In this document: one piece after another, positions 1 to 8,093 of the stretch
Layout: each line of letters begins with the position of its first letter
Numbering within the stretch: the stretch's first letter is position 1
Origin: SPDF01 sp963812085
GTDB lineage: Bacteria; Gemmatimonadota; Gemmatimonadetes; Gemmatimonadales; GWC2-71-9
Length of the DNA stretch: 64,000 nt
Assembly: GCA_963812085.1 (NCBI GenBank)
Contig: CAWETL010000004.1
Coordinates: 248,001-312,000, forward strand
Direction of reading: 5' to 3'
The notes under the pieces: model-generated
Database searches by the model: none
Told to the model about the DNA's origin: nothing
The model's input: only the letters and a program-made list of their open reading frames with translations
Translations under genes and position numbers: made by a program

Positions 1-212
1 CGCTCATTTCCTATTCCGCCTACTTCTGGCTCCTGGGTCATACCACGCCATCCCGTCTCGCCACAATTTCCTACGTGAATCCGCTGGTGGCCGTCCTGCT
101 CGGATGGGCGCTCGCCGGGGAGTCCCTGTCGCTCCGCACCGCGCTGGCTGCGGCGATCATCCTGCTGGCCGTCGGGCTGATCAGCAGCCGGCCGGTGCGG
201 CAGGCTGCGTGA
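1..212 (+). CDS. EamA/DMT-family transporter, C-terminal fragment
   Basis: The reading frame is open from base 3 and ends at TGA 210-212, giving the last 69 residues of a membrane protein whose beginning lies outside the window. The fragment carries two hydrophobic helices separated by the stretch TISYVNPLVAVLLGW and a short loop GESLS, the usual end of the second EamA repeat of drug/metabolite exporters. This family has ten helices and exports small metabolites from the cytoplasm. The substrate cannot be told from this end. Confidence is good for the family and low for the role. Confidence 0.8.
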   Translation, partial: LISYSAYFWLLGHTTPSRLATISYVNPLVAVLLGWALAGESLSLRTALAAAIILLAVGLISSRPVRQAA

Positions 213-297
213 AGCACTTGCGTCCGGGGGGCGCCTGTACACTCTTTGGAAACGTCGCCCGCGCCGGTGCGCGCCGGCCACCAGGGAGGGCTGCCGA

Positions 298-861
298 ATG
301 CCGTCGCCCCGCGTGCTGATCGAGTTGCCCGCCTGGGTCGATCCGTTCGTCGACTGGCGCCGCCGGTATGCCGAAGTCGAGGAGCGGATGGATCTCGTGG
401 TGGCTCTGGGCGAGGAACAGGTGCGCCGCGGCACCGGCGGGCCGTTTGCCGCCGCGGTGTTCGAGCGGGACACCGGGGCGCTGGTGGCGGTCGGCGTGAA
501 CCTGGCCGTGCCCCGGCACAACAGCGCCCTCCATGCGGAGGTGGTCGCGTTGATGATGGCCGAGGCCCGGCTCCAGACGCACTCGCTCGGCGCCGAGGGG
601 ATTCCGCCGCACGAACTCGTCTCCTCCTGTGAGCCCTGCGCGATGTGCCTCGGCGCCACGCTCTGGAGCGGTGTGCGCCGGCTGGTCGTCGGCGCCACGA
701 AGGCCGACGCGGAGTCGATCGGGTACGACGAAGGCCCGGTCTTCCCGGAATCCTATGCCTACCTCGAGCGCAAGGGTGTCGAAGTGGTGCGCGGCGTGCG
801 CCGCGAGGCCGCCCGGGCGCTGTTCGCGGCGTACAAGGCGGCGGGAGGGGAGATCTACTGA
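298..861 (+). CDS. Nucleoside/guanine deaminase-like zinc enzyme
   Basis: A 187-residue cytidine/deoxycytidylate deaminase fold protein. The zinc-site motifs are clear: HAEVVAL near residue 80 and SCEPCAMC near residue 110, supplying one His and two Cys ligands and the catalytic Glu. The core GGPFAAAVF plus the later GYDEGPVF segment resembles guanine deaminase (GuaD)-type nucleobase deaminases more than TadA, which is shorter. About 25 residues precede the conserved core. The ATG follows a GGGAGG ribosome site by a few bases. Its stop overlaps the next start (TGATG), so it is probably co-transcribed with the reductase. The exact base or nucleoside substrate is not settled. Confidence 0.85.
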   Translation: MPSPRVLIELPAWVDPFVDWRRRYAEVEERMDLVVALGEEQVRRGTGGPFAAAVFERDTGALVAVGVNLAVPRHNSALHAEVVALMMAEARLQTHSLGAEGIPPHELVSSCEPCAMCLGATLWSGVRRLVVGATKADAESIGYDEGPVFPESYAYLERKGVEVVRGVRREAARALFAAYKAAGGEIY

Positions 862-1862
862 TGCCGATTCCACATCGTCGCCTCGGAGCGACCGACCTGG
901 ACATCACGCGGGTCGGCCTGGGTGCCTGGGCCATCGGCGGGCCGTGGGCCTTCGGCTGGGGCCCGCAGGACGACGGCGCATCGGTGGCCGCCATTCATCG
1001 CGCGGTCGAGCTCGGGATCAACTGGATCGATACGGCCGCCGTCTACGGGCTCGGGCACAGCGAGGCGGTCGTCGGGAAGGCGCTCGCGGCGCTCCCCGCC
1101 GACCGCCGCCCGTTCATTTTCACCAAGTGCGGGCTGGTCTGGGACGAAGGTGACCGGAAGGCCGAGCCGCGACGCGTGCTGCGCCCCGCGTCGATCCGGC
1201 GCGAATGCGACGCCTCCCTCAAGCGGCTGCGCGTGGCGCGCATCGACCTCTACCAGTTCCACTGGCCCGACGAGACCGGCACCGCCCTCGAGGATTCGTG
1301 GGACACCATGCTGCGGCTGGTGGAGGAAGGCAAGGTGCGCTGGCCGGGCGTCTGCAATTTCGACGTGGCGCTTCTCGATCGCTGTGCGGCGCGGGGACCG
1401 GTGGCGTCGCTGCAGCCGCCGCTCTCCCCGATCCGCCGCCGGGCGGCGGCAGCGGAACTCCCGTGGTGCGCCCGGCACGGCACGGGGGTCATCGCGTATA
1501 GCCCGATGCAATCGGGGCTGCTCACCGACGGCTTTTCGGCCGAACGCCTGGCCGCGCTCCCTCCCGACGACTACCGGCACCACGGCACCGAGTTCATGCC
1601 GCCCCGGTTCGCGAAAAACCTGGCGCTGCGGGACGGCCTCCGTCCCGTGGCGGCGCGGCACGGCGTGTCCGTGGGGGAAATCGCGATTGCCTGGGTGCTC
1701 GCGTGGCCGGCGGTCACCGGGGCTATCGTGGGCGCGCGCTCGGCGGCGCAGGTCGATGGCTGGATCCGCGCCGCCTCGCTCGACCTCACGCCCGCGGACC
1801 TCGATGACATCGCCGCCGCGATCGTACGGACAGGGGCGGGCGAGGGGCCGGCACGCCCCTGA
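861..1862 (+). CDS. Aldo/keto reductase
   Basis: A 333-residue NADPH-dependent aldo/keto reductase, translationally coupled to the deaminase upstream (TGATG overlap). The catalytic tetrad is present: Asp and Tyr in WIDTAAVYG (near residue 55), Lys in FIFTKCG (near 84) and His in YQFHWPD (near 133). The segment GVIAYSPM near residue 210 and the C-terminal cofactor-binding part (AIVGARSAAQ, near 290) are typical. The family reduces sugar or small carbonyl compounds and the substrate is unknown. The usual GVSNF motif reads GVCNF, a mild variant. Confidence 0.9.
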   Translation: MPIPHRRLGATDLDITRVGLGAWAIGGPWAFGWGPQDDGASVAAIHRAVELGINWIDTAAVYGLGHSEAVVGKALAALPADRRPFIFTKCGLVWDEGDRKAEPRRVLRPASIRRECDASLKRLRVARIDLYQFHWPDETGTALEDSWDTMLRLVEEGKVRWPGVCNFDVALLDRCAARGPVASLQPPLSPIRRRAAAAELPWCARHGTGVIAYSPMQSGLLTDGFSAERLAALPPDDYRHHGTEFMPPRFAKNLALRDGLRPVAARHGVSVGEIAIAWVLAWPAVTGAIVGARSAAQVDGWIRAASLDLTPADLDDIAAAIVRTGAGEGPARP

Positions 1863-1896
1863 TCTCGGCGGAGCACGGTCGGCGGACCGACCTTCT

Positions 1897-1942
1897 GTCA
1901 TTGCGGGGAGGCCCCGAGAGGGGCCGACGAAGCAATCTCGTC
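1897..1942. repeat. REP-like intergenic hairpin
   Basis: Lies between two convergent genes. Outer arms ATTGC (1900-1904) and GCAAT (1932-1936) flank an inner perfect stem GGCCCC (1910-1915) / GGGGCC (1920-1925) with a GAGA loop. The outer sequence (TCATTGCG... GACGAAGCAATCTC) resembles a dispersed intergenic palindrome seen in many bacterial genomes. It could also act as a transcription stop for both neighbours. Only one copy was noticed in this window. Confidence 0.5.
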
Positions 1943-1948
1943 GGCTCC

Positions 1949-2692
1949 CTAGCGTCCCGGCGGAAAGATCGAGACTGCCGAACCGACGGCCAGGTGGGTG
2001 GAAGCGGGCTGGCGTTGATTGAGCTCGGCCCACTCCGGCCCGTACAGGGCGCCGAAGTCCACTTCGAAGTCGAGTGTGCGCACGCGCCGCAGCGCCCACG
2101 CGGGGTGCTCCACGCGGAGCACCATCGGATCCCCCCGACGAGTTCGTCCAAACGCCCAGCGCCGGCCGAGGAGGTCGTGCACCGGCCCCTCGAGCGGCGC
2201 GGCATCCGAATTCTGGTCGGCGGTGACGCGCACGAAATGTCGGCCGTTCTTCCAGCGCCACCGGTGCTCCACCACCAGTTCGTCGCCGAGACTCGCCGTG
2301 CGGCTTTCCATCTGGGCCGAACGGAACGGCTCGTTGAACCGGAGCCGTCCGATGGCGGCCGCCAGCGGGCTCGGGACCAGCTCGCGAAGCACGGCGACCC
2401 CCCGCCGGTCTCCCTGCCGCACGTACGTCCGGAAATTGATCTCCGGAAAATCCACGAATCCCGGAATCCGGCGGCCGCGAACGCGGGTGTCCACGAAGTC
2501 GAAGGCGATGAGGCTGACCTGGGCCCGTCCGTCGACCAGGTCGGGCTCGACGTCGCGGGGCAGCCACGGACGCACCAGCCCCTCGTCGACCGGGTATGTG
2601 AGCAGGATGAGGTTGCTCCAGCGGGCCGTCAGTGACGGGCGGCGGCGCTCGGGCAGGACCGGGGGCGAGGAGGATATCATACGTTGCTTCAC
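1949..2692 (-). CDS. DUF2071 (YqjF-like) family protein
   Basis: A 247-residue protein of the DUF2071 family, whose members are cytosolic, fold like acetoacetate decarboxylase and have no settled function. Recognisable parts are the early TARWSNLILLTYPVD segment, LVAFDF-type strand (here SLIAFDFVDTRV) and INFRTYV near residue 90. The listed start is GTG at 2692, but an ATG at 2680 leaves a more usual N-terminus and sits better relative to a possible -10 box (TATACT read leftward, 2699-2694). The gene converges with the aldo/keto reductase and diverges from the deacetylase-like gene. Confidence 0.75.
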   Translation of the reverse strand: MKQRMISSSPPVLPERRRPSLTARWSNLILLTYPVDEGLVRPWLPRDVEPDLVDGRAQVSLIAFDFVDTRVRGRRIPGFVDFPEINFRTYVRQGDRRGVAVLRELVPSPLAAAIGRLRFNEPFRSAQMESRTASLGDELVVEHRWRWKNGRHFVRVTADQNSDAAPLEGPVHDLLGRRWAFGRTRRGDPMVLRVEHPAWALRRVRTLDFEVDFGALYGPEWAELNQRQPASTHLAVGSAVSIFPPGR

Positions 2693-2693
2693 T

Positions 2694-2701
2694 AGTATAA
2701 T
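2694..2701. promoter_or_regulatory. Possible divergent -10 promoter elements
   Basis: An AT-rich island in otherwise GC-rich sequence, between the divergent DUF2071 and deacetylase-like genes. Read rightward it contains a perfect TATAAT (2696-2701). Read leftward it contains TATACT (2699-2694). No good -35 hexamer is seen at the right distance on either side, so the assignment rests on the -10 match and the location. Confidence 0.4.
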
Positions 2702-2778
2702 GCGATGCGGGAATGCCGGGCGGCGCCGGTCCGATCCGAACGCACGGACTCGGCCGGTACATCACGGAGGTGCGCTGG

Positions 2779-4620
2779 GTGAGTGATGCGGGAATGGTGT
2801 CTGCGGGACGGCGGATGGGTCGGTGGGTGTGGGGCGCGATCAGGCGGAGTCTCCGGCCTTCGGGCCTGGTCCTGGTCTACGACCCGGGCTACGCCGTCCG
2901 GGTCGGCACCAGCCCGATCGACCCGCTGCGGGCGGAGATGGTGCTCGCCTTCCTGGTCGACCAGGGGCTGGTGCGCCGCAGGGATATGGCGCGCCCGCTG
3001 GCCGCGTCGCTCAGGAACATCCGCCGCGTGCACACCGACCGCTACCTCGAGTCGTTGGAGCGGCGCGAGGTCCTCGAGCAGATCGTCGGGACGCCGCTCA
3101 CCGACGCCGAGGCCGAAGGGCTGGTCCAGTCCCAGCGGCTCGCGGCCGGCGGAACGGTGCTGGCCAGCGCCATCGCCGCGCGCACCGGGCAGGTGGCCGT
3201 CAACCTCGGTGGCGGGTTCCACCACGCCGCGTCCAATCGCGGCATGGGCTTCTGCGCGCTCAACGACATCGGGATCGCCATCGCACGGCTCCGGGCGCGG
3301 GGGTTCTCGGCGCCGATCCTGGTCGTGGACCTCGACATCCACGACGGCAACGGGACCCGGCTCCTCTTCGAGGAGGACCCCTCGGTCCACACCTTCACGA
3401 TCCACAACCAGGACTGGTCGCCGAGCGAAGCGGCGTCGGCCACGGTGATGCCGCTGGGGACCGCCGTGAGCGATGCGACATACCTCACAGCGCTGCGCAC
3501 CGCCCTGCCCGAGGTTATGGGGCGGATCCGGCCGGGGTTCGTCATCTACGTGGCGGGCGCCGACCCGGCGACCGACGACATGCTCGGTGACTGGAACATC
3601 ACGGCGGCCGGGATGCTCGCCCGCGACCAGTTCGTCGTGGAGCAGGTGCGCCGCAAGGGGGCGGAGATCCCCCTCACCATCGTGCTGGGCGGCGGCTACG
3701 GGGGCAACGCGTGGCGCTACACCGCGCGGTTTCTCGGGTGGCTGGCACTGGGACGAGTCGTGGAACCCCCAACCAACGCGGAGATGCTGCTCCGGCGCGC
3801 CGAGGAACTCCATCGCCTCCTGCGCGAGGGCGCGCGGCGGCTGCCCCCCGCCTCGGACTGGGCGTTCACTCCCGAGGACGTCGCCGCGTTCATGCCGGGC
3901 GCGGCCGCCCCGAGACGCCTGCTCGGTCGGTACACTTCCCAGGGAATCGAGCTCCTGCTCGAGCGCCTCGGCGTCCTGGGCCAGGTGCGCGCGCTGGGAT
4001 TCAGCCTGCCGACCCTGGAACTCGATTTTCACCTACCCGATTCGGACTGCGTGCGCCTCTACGGCGACGCGGCGAAGACCGAGCTCCTCATGGAGGTCCG
4101 TTTCCGCCGTGACCAGTCGCGACTGCCGGGCATGGAGGTGCTCTATCTCGAATGGCTGCTCCTCCAGAACCCGCGGCGAGAATTCAGCCGCGGTCAGCAG
4201 TCCATCCCCGGCCAGAAACACCCCGGCCTCGGGCTGCTGCGGGACGTCACCGCCTGGCTCGTGGTCCTCTGCGGCGAACTCGGGCTGGATGGACTGATGT
4301 ACGCCCCGGCCGGGTACTTCGTGGCCACATTCGGCAGCCGGTTCATCGACCCGGTGCGGCAGGCGCAACTCGAGGCGATGCGGCGTGCCCTTGCGGGCCT
4401 GCGGCTCGTCGAGGCCAGCCGGGCCGTGGAGGAACGGCGGGTTGTCGACGCCGCGACCGGTGCAACCGTGCCGTGGGAGCCGGCGCCGATGGTCATTCCC
4501 GTGTCGCCCCGGCTGCGCGAGCGTGTCGAGGGGCCCGAGTACGAGGCGGTGCTGGAAGCGGCCCTGTCCTCGCTCTCCTATCGCCTCCGGCTCCCCTCCG
4601 AGACCGACGCCGATGCCTAG
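2779..4620 (+). CDS. Histone-deacetylase-family protein with extra C-terminal (GNAT-like?) domain
   Basis: The first ~350 residues are a zinc-dependent deacetylase of the HDAC/AcuC/acetylpolyamine amidohydrolase superfamily: GGGFHHA (residues 144-150), DLDIHDGNG (184-192, metal-binding Asp and His), GADP near 260 and GGGYGG near 300. The remaining ~260 residues are not part of a normal deacetylase, which ends near 350-380. A stretch around residues 470-560 (HPGLGLLRDV..., LGLDGLMYAPAGYF) is loosely like the acyl-CoA loop and helix of GNAT acetyltransferases, but I am not sure. GTG 2779 was chosen because GGAGG sits 8 bases upstream; an earlier in-frame start at 2713 exists. The next gene starts 9 bases after the stop. 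Confidence 0.75.
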   Translation: MSDAGMVSAGRRMGRWVWGAIRRSLRPSGLVLVYDPGYAVRVGTSPIDPLRAEMVLAFLVDQGLVRRRDMARPLAASLRNIRRVHTDRYLESLERREVLEQIVGTPLTDAEAEGLVQSQRLAAGGTVLASAIAARTGQVAVNLGGGFHHAASNRGMGFCALNDIGIAIARLRARGFSAPILVVDLDIHDGNGTRLLFEEDPSVHTFTIHNQDWSPSEAASATVMPLGTAVSDATYLTALRTALPEVMGRIRPGFVIYVAGADPATDDMLGDWNITAAGMLARDQFVVEQVRRKGAEIPLTIVLGGGYGGNAWRYTARFLGWLALGRVVEPPTNAEMLLRRAEELHRLLREGARRLPPASDWAFTPEDVAAFMPGAAAPRRLLGRYTSQGIELLLERLGVLGQVRALGFSLPTLELDFHLPDSDCVRLYGDAAKTELLMEVRFRRDQSRLPGMEVLYLEWLLLQNPRREFSRGQQSIPGQKHPGLGLLRDVTAWLVVLCGELGLDGLMYAPAGYFVATFGSRFIDPVRQAQLEAMRRALAGLRLVEASRAVEERRVVDAATGATVPWEPAPMVIPVSPRLRERVEGPEYEAVLEAALSSLSYRLRLPSETDADA

Positions 4621-4629
4621 CACCCCGAC

Positions 4630-5760
4630 GTGCAGGACCCCCGTCGCGTGAGGCGTGAACTCCCTCTCTTCGCGACCCTGCTGCTCTGCCTCGCCATCCT
4701 CCTGGCCGCGGCAGTGCCGAGCGTGGCCTGGCGGTTCCTCCCACCCCGTCCGCTCGGCGTGGCCATCCTCGACAAGACCGTCCCCGATACGTCCTACCGC
4801 GGTCACCGCGCGGTCGTCTGGGTCCTGAATCACCTGAAATTCGTCCACCCCGCCTCGCTCGCCCCCTATGACGCGGCCAGCGACTACGCCGGCTTCGTCC
4901 CGCTCACTGGTCGGGCCTGGTCGGTGCGGCCCCTGCCGCCGGATATCGGGTCCGACCGGATCATCTACCTCGCCGACACCTACGGCGTGACGTCGACGGA
5001 TCTCGGTGAGGGTGGTTCGGGCCGGGCCGGCCGCCTGTTGTATGGCGGGCTCACGTCCGACGAACTGGACGTACTGACGAACGCGGCGCGTTCCGGCGCG
5101 ACGCTGATCGGCGAGTTCAACACTGCGGCGGAGCCGACCGTCGATTCGATCCGCCTCCGCGCCGAGGCGCTCTTCGGCTTCCACTGGACGGGGTGGACCG
5201 GTCGGCGCTCCTCCGCGCTGGACGGGGACGTGCCCCCGTGGGCCGTGACGGCCTGGGAGCAACAGGCCGGCCGACCGTGGCACCATCGAGGTCCGGGGTT
5301 CGTGCTCGCGCACCGGGACGGGCGCGTACTCGTCCTGGCCGCAGCCGACCTTCGGGACGACGGGCTCGACATCATCCCGACCGCTGCCGGGGACTCGCTC
5401 GGGATGCGTTCGGCCGCCGCGCCGGACGGCTGGTTCGACCTCGTCGAGCCGGCGGGCGGCACGGAGGTGGCGCGCTACCTCTGGCGGCTGACGCCGCGCG
5501 GGGACAGCCTGCTTTCGGCCGCGGGAGTGCCCAAGGTCGCGACCGCGGTGATCTCTTTCAAGGCCGGCGCATCCCGCACCTACTATCTGGCCGGAGATTT
5601 CGCCAACACGGCGGTCGTCCCCACCTGGACCGGGCTCCGGTGGGCCCCGGAGTTCTACCGCCGGCTGCCCCGCTGGTGGCTCCCCGCCCGGGAGTCGTTC
5701 TTCTGGCGCGGCTACGTCCCCCTGCTCACCTCGATCCTGGAGTGGGCCTCGGGCGGCTGA
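4630..5760 (+). CDS. Membrane-anchored protein of unknown function
   Basis: A 376-residue protein beginning with one hydrophobic segment (about residues 13-35) that looks like an uncleaved anchor or signal, followed by a long soluble part placed outside the cytoplasm. I do not recognise the family. The soluble part alternates short strands and helices (GVAILDKTVPD, RIIYLADTYG, GATLIGEFN, RVLVLAAADL), suggesting an alpha/beta fold, and ends with an aromatic-rich segment (RRLPRWWLPARESFFWRGY). The GTG start lies 9 bases after the deacetylase-like gene, so the two are very probably co-expressed. Confidence 0.55.
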   Translation: MQDPRRVRRELPLFATLLLCLAILLAAAVPSVAWRFLPPRPLGVAILDKTVPDTSYRGHRAVVWVLNHLKFVHPASLAPYDAASDYAGFVPLTGRAWSVRPLPPDIGSDRIIYLADTYGVTSTDLGEGGSGRAGRLLYGGLTSDELDVLTNAARSGATLIGEFNTAAEPTVDSIRLRAEALFGFHWTGWTGRRSSALDGDVPPWAVTAWEQQAGRPWHHRGPGFVLAHRDGRVLVLAAADLRDDGLDIIPTAAGDSLGMRSAAAPDGWFDLVEPAGGTEVARYLWRLTPRGDSLLSAAGVPKVATAVISFKAGASRTYYLAGDFANTAVVPTWTGLRWAPEFYRRLPRWWLPARESFFWRGYVPLLTSILEWASGG

Positions 5761-5800
5761 CCCGCGGCGGCCCTCCGTGACCATCGGGCGAGGCCGCCTC

Positions 5801-5846
5801 TTGCGTCTCGGCATCTCCTGTGTGCATATTTATCCATTATGCACAC
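5801..5846 (+). promoter_or_regulatory. argG promoter with ARG-box-like operator over the start codon
   Basis: Perfect 9-bp arms GTGTGCATA (5820-5828) and TATGCACAC (5838-5846) are separated by 9 bases. The 18 bases from 5821 to 5838 match the enterobacterial ARG box (TNTGAATWWWWATTCANW) at all but two positions by my reading. A possible -35 TTGCGT (5801-5806) and -10 CATATT (5825-5830) would put transcription start on or beside the ATG at 5839, which is itself inside the right arm. No Shine-Dalgarno precedes that ATG, so the message may be leaderless. Repression by the ArgR at the operon's end is the natural reading. Confidence 0.65.
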
Positions 5847-7035
5847 TTCATCCGGCACCATCGCCCTCGCCTTTTCCGGCGGGCTCGACACCTCCTACTG
5901 CGTCCCGCGGCTCGCGGAGCAGGGGTGGACCGTCCATACCGTGTACGTCAACACCGGCGGCGCCTCCCCAGAACAGCGCGCGGCCATCCGGCGCCAGGCG
6001 GACGCCGTGGGCGCCGCGGCGCACCACGAGGTGGACGCGCGCCAACTGGTGTTCGATCGGTTCGTGCGGTTCCTCATCCAGGGCAACGTGCTTCGGGGCG
6101 GCGTCTATCCGCTCAGCGTGGCCGCCGAACGGACCCAACAGGCGCTCTCCGTGATCGAGGTTGCCCGCGCGATCGGGGCGGGGGCGGTGGCGCACGGCTC
6201 GACCGGCGCCGGCAACGACCAGGTGCGGTTCGACGTCACGCTCCGCGTCCTCGCCGCCGACCTCCGGATCGTCACCCCCATTCGGGACGAAGGGCTCTCG
6301 CGCGATCAGGCCATCGCCTATCTCACCGCGCGCAATCTCCCGGTGCCCGCCAAGGCAGGCGCCTACTCGATCAACGCGGGACTCTGGGGCACCACCTGGG
6401 GCGGCGGGTGGACCCACGACGCGTGGGCTGGCCCGCCGGCGGAGCTGCTCGACCCGCCGGCCGACGCGCCGGCGCCGAGGGAAATCGTGCTGGGCTGGGA
6501 GCACGGCCTCCCGGTTGCGCTCGACGGGACGCCGCTCGTGGGCGCCGAGCTCGTGCAGGCCCTCAACGAGCTCGCCGGCGCCTACGGCTTCGGGCGCGGC
6601 ATCCACGTCGGCGAGACCGCCCTCGGCATCAAGGGCCGGATCGGCTTCGAGGCCGGCGCGGCGCTGCTGCTCATCGCGGCACACCGCGAACTGGAGAAGC
6701 TCGTCCTCACCAAGTGGCAGGCCTTCTGGAAGGACCAGCTCGCCACCTTCTACGGCGACCGGCTGCACGAGGGTCAGTACTTCGACCCTGCCCTCCGCGA
6801 CATCGAGGCGCTCCTCACCCATTCCCAGCAGCGGGTTGTCGGGGAGACCCGCGTGCGGCTGGCGCCCGGCCGGTTCCAGGTGGTCGGGACCCGGAGCCCG
6901 CATTCCATGATGGATCCCGCCGTCGCGACCTACGGCGAGGAAAACCGGCTCTGGAGCGGCGAGGAGGCCCGCGCCTTCGCTCGCGTGGCGGCGATCCCCG
7001 CCCTGTTGGCCGCGCGCGCCGGCGGGCCCACCTGA
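5839..7035 (+). CDS. argG: Argininosuccinate synthase
   Basis: A 398-residue enzyme joining citrulline and aspartate with ATP, the penultimate step of arginine synthesis. The ATP-binding P-loop of the N-type pyrophosphatase fold is seen at residues 11-17 (SGGLDTS), and the substrate loop GSTGAGNDQVRFD near residue 120. It belongs to a divergent branch of ArgG (for example ITPIRDEGLSR follows where many ArgG differ). It is the first gene of the arginine operon and its stop overlaps the next start (TGATG at 7033-7037). The start codon lies inside an ARG-box-like palindrome. Confidence 0.93.
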   Translation: MHTSSGTIALAFSGGLDTSYCVPRLAEQGWTVHTVYVNTGGASPEQRAAIRRQADAVGAAAHHEVDARQLVFDRFVRFLIQGNVLRGGVYPLSVAAERTQQALSVIEVARAIGAGAVAHGSTGAGNDQVRFDVTLRVLAADLRIVTPIRDEGLSRDQAIAYLTARNLPVPAKAGAYSINAGLWGTTWGGGWTHDAWAGPPAELLDPPADAPAPREIVLGWEHGLPVALDGTPLVGAELVQALNELAGAYGFGRGIHVGETALGIKGRIGFEAGAALLLIAAHRELEKLVLTKWQAFWKDQLATFYGDRLHEGQYFDPALRDIEALLTHSQQRVVGETRVRLAPGRFQVVGTRSPHSMMDPAVATYGEENRLWSGEEARAFARVAAIPALLAARAGGPT

Positions 7036-8093
7036 TGGTGACCACGACGCGGGTCCGGCTGGACCGGATCAGTTCATCGACCAAGAACGCACACCTCTCG
7101 ACCGAGGTCATCGTCGGCCCGGAGATCCTGGCCGAGGAAGGCTACGTGCTGGCCGTGCGCATCCTGGCCGACAAGTCTTCCTACAACACCGTCGAGGACC
7201 TGGCGGGCCGGATGGTGTCGCTCCGCAAGGGCGACGTCCTCGCCGGCACGCTCGGCAGCCGTCGCGCCCTGCGCGGGTACGCCGGCGAGGTGCCTGCGCA
7301 CATCGCGGTGGGCGACACCATCGACGTGCTGAACCTCGGGGGCATCCTCGGGCGGTGCACCTCCGCCAACCCCGACATCGGGCCGCCGTTCCCGGCCGAA
7401 GTGCTCGGGGCGGTGCTGGCCTTCCCGGCGCTCGGCGACCGGATCGGGCGGCCGGCCCACATCCGCGACGGCTCCATCCCCTCGAGCGACACGCTCACGG
7501 CCGGCGCCCCGGTCGTGTACGTGGCGGGCACCTGCATGAACGCCGGCAAGACGGTCGCCGCGACGGAGCTGGTGCGCGGGCTCTCGCGGAGCGGGCTCCG
7601 CGTCGCCGCGGCCAAGCTGACCGGCGTCTCGCTGATGCGCGACACGCTCGCCATGCAGGACGCCGGGGCCGTGGCGGCCGTCACCTTCAATGACGCCGGT
7701 GCCGCCAGCACGCGCGCCGGCATGACCGTGCCGGTGGCCAAGGGGCTCTTCAATCACCTGCTGCAGACGACCCGCCCGGACGTGATCGTCGCCGAACTCG
7801 GCGACGGCATCCTGGGCGAGTACGGCGTGCAGGACATCCTGCGCGACCCCGAGCTTTCCGCCGCCGGCCGCGCGTGGGTCATGGCGGCTCCCGATCCCGT
7901 CGGCTGCTGGGGCGCCGACCAGTTGATGCGCGGGGTGTACGGCCTTCCCATCACCGTGCTCACCGGTCCCGCCACCGACAACCAGGTGGGCCGTGATTAC
8001 ATCAGCGCCTCGCTGGGGATTCCCGCGCACAATGCGCTCCGCGACGCCGAGGGGCTCCTGGGCGCCGTGCGCTCGGCGCTGGAACCGCAATGA
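7035..8093 (+). CDS. P-loop NTPase-fold protein of unknown function within the arginine operon
   Basis: A 352-residue protein with an N-terminal ~150-residue beta-rich part (GDVLAGTLGSRRALRGYAG, then GDTIDVLNLGGILGRC) and a C-terminal P-loop domain with Walker A GTCMNAGKT (165-173), a possible metal/nucleotide loop AKLTGVSLMRD (near 190) and VIVAELGDGILGEYG (near 260). The P-loop end is of the dethiobiotin synthetase/DUF1611 type, but I could not assign the whole protein. It overlaps argG and argC by 1 and 4 bases, so it is translated with the pathway. No arginine enzyme of the known route has this structure. It may carry out or assist a step with no recognised gene here, such as glutamate N-acylation; that is inference. 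Confidence 0.6.
   Translation: MVTTTRVRLDRISSSTKNAHLSTEVIVGPEILAEEGYVLAVRILADKSSYNTVEDLAGRMVSLRKGDVLAGTLGSRRALRGYAGEVPAHIAVGDTIDVLNLGGILGRCTSANPDIGPPFPAEVLGAVLAFPALGDRIGRPAHIRDGSIPSSDTLTAGAPVVYVAGTCMNAGKTVAATELVRGLSRSGLRVAAAKLTGVSLMRDTLAMQDAGAVAAVTFNDAGAASTRAGMTVPVAKGLFNHLLQTTRPDVIVAELGDGILGEYGVQDILRDPELSAAGRAWVMAAPDPVGCWGADQLMRGVYGLPITVLTGPATDNQVGRDYISASLGIPAHNALRDAEGLLGAVRSALEPQ

Noticed and set aside
7035..8093. Firm naming of the operon P-loop gene as DUF1611/DgcN
   Set aside because: The P-loop type is similar but the N-terminal half does not match what I recall of that family; kept as a hypothesis only.
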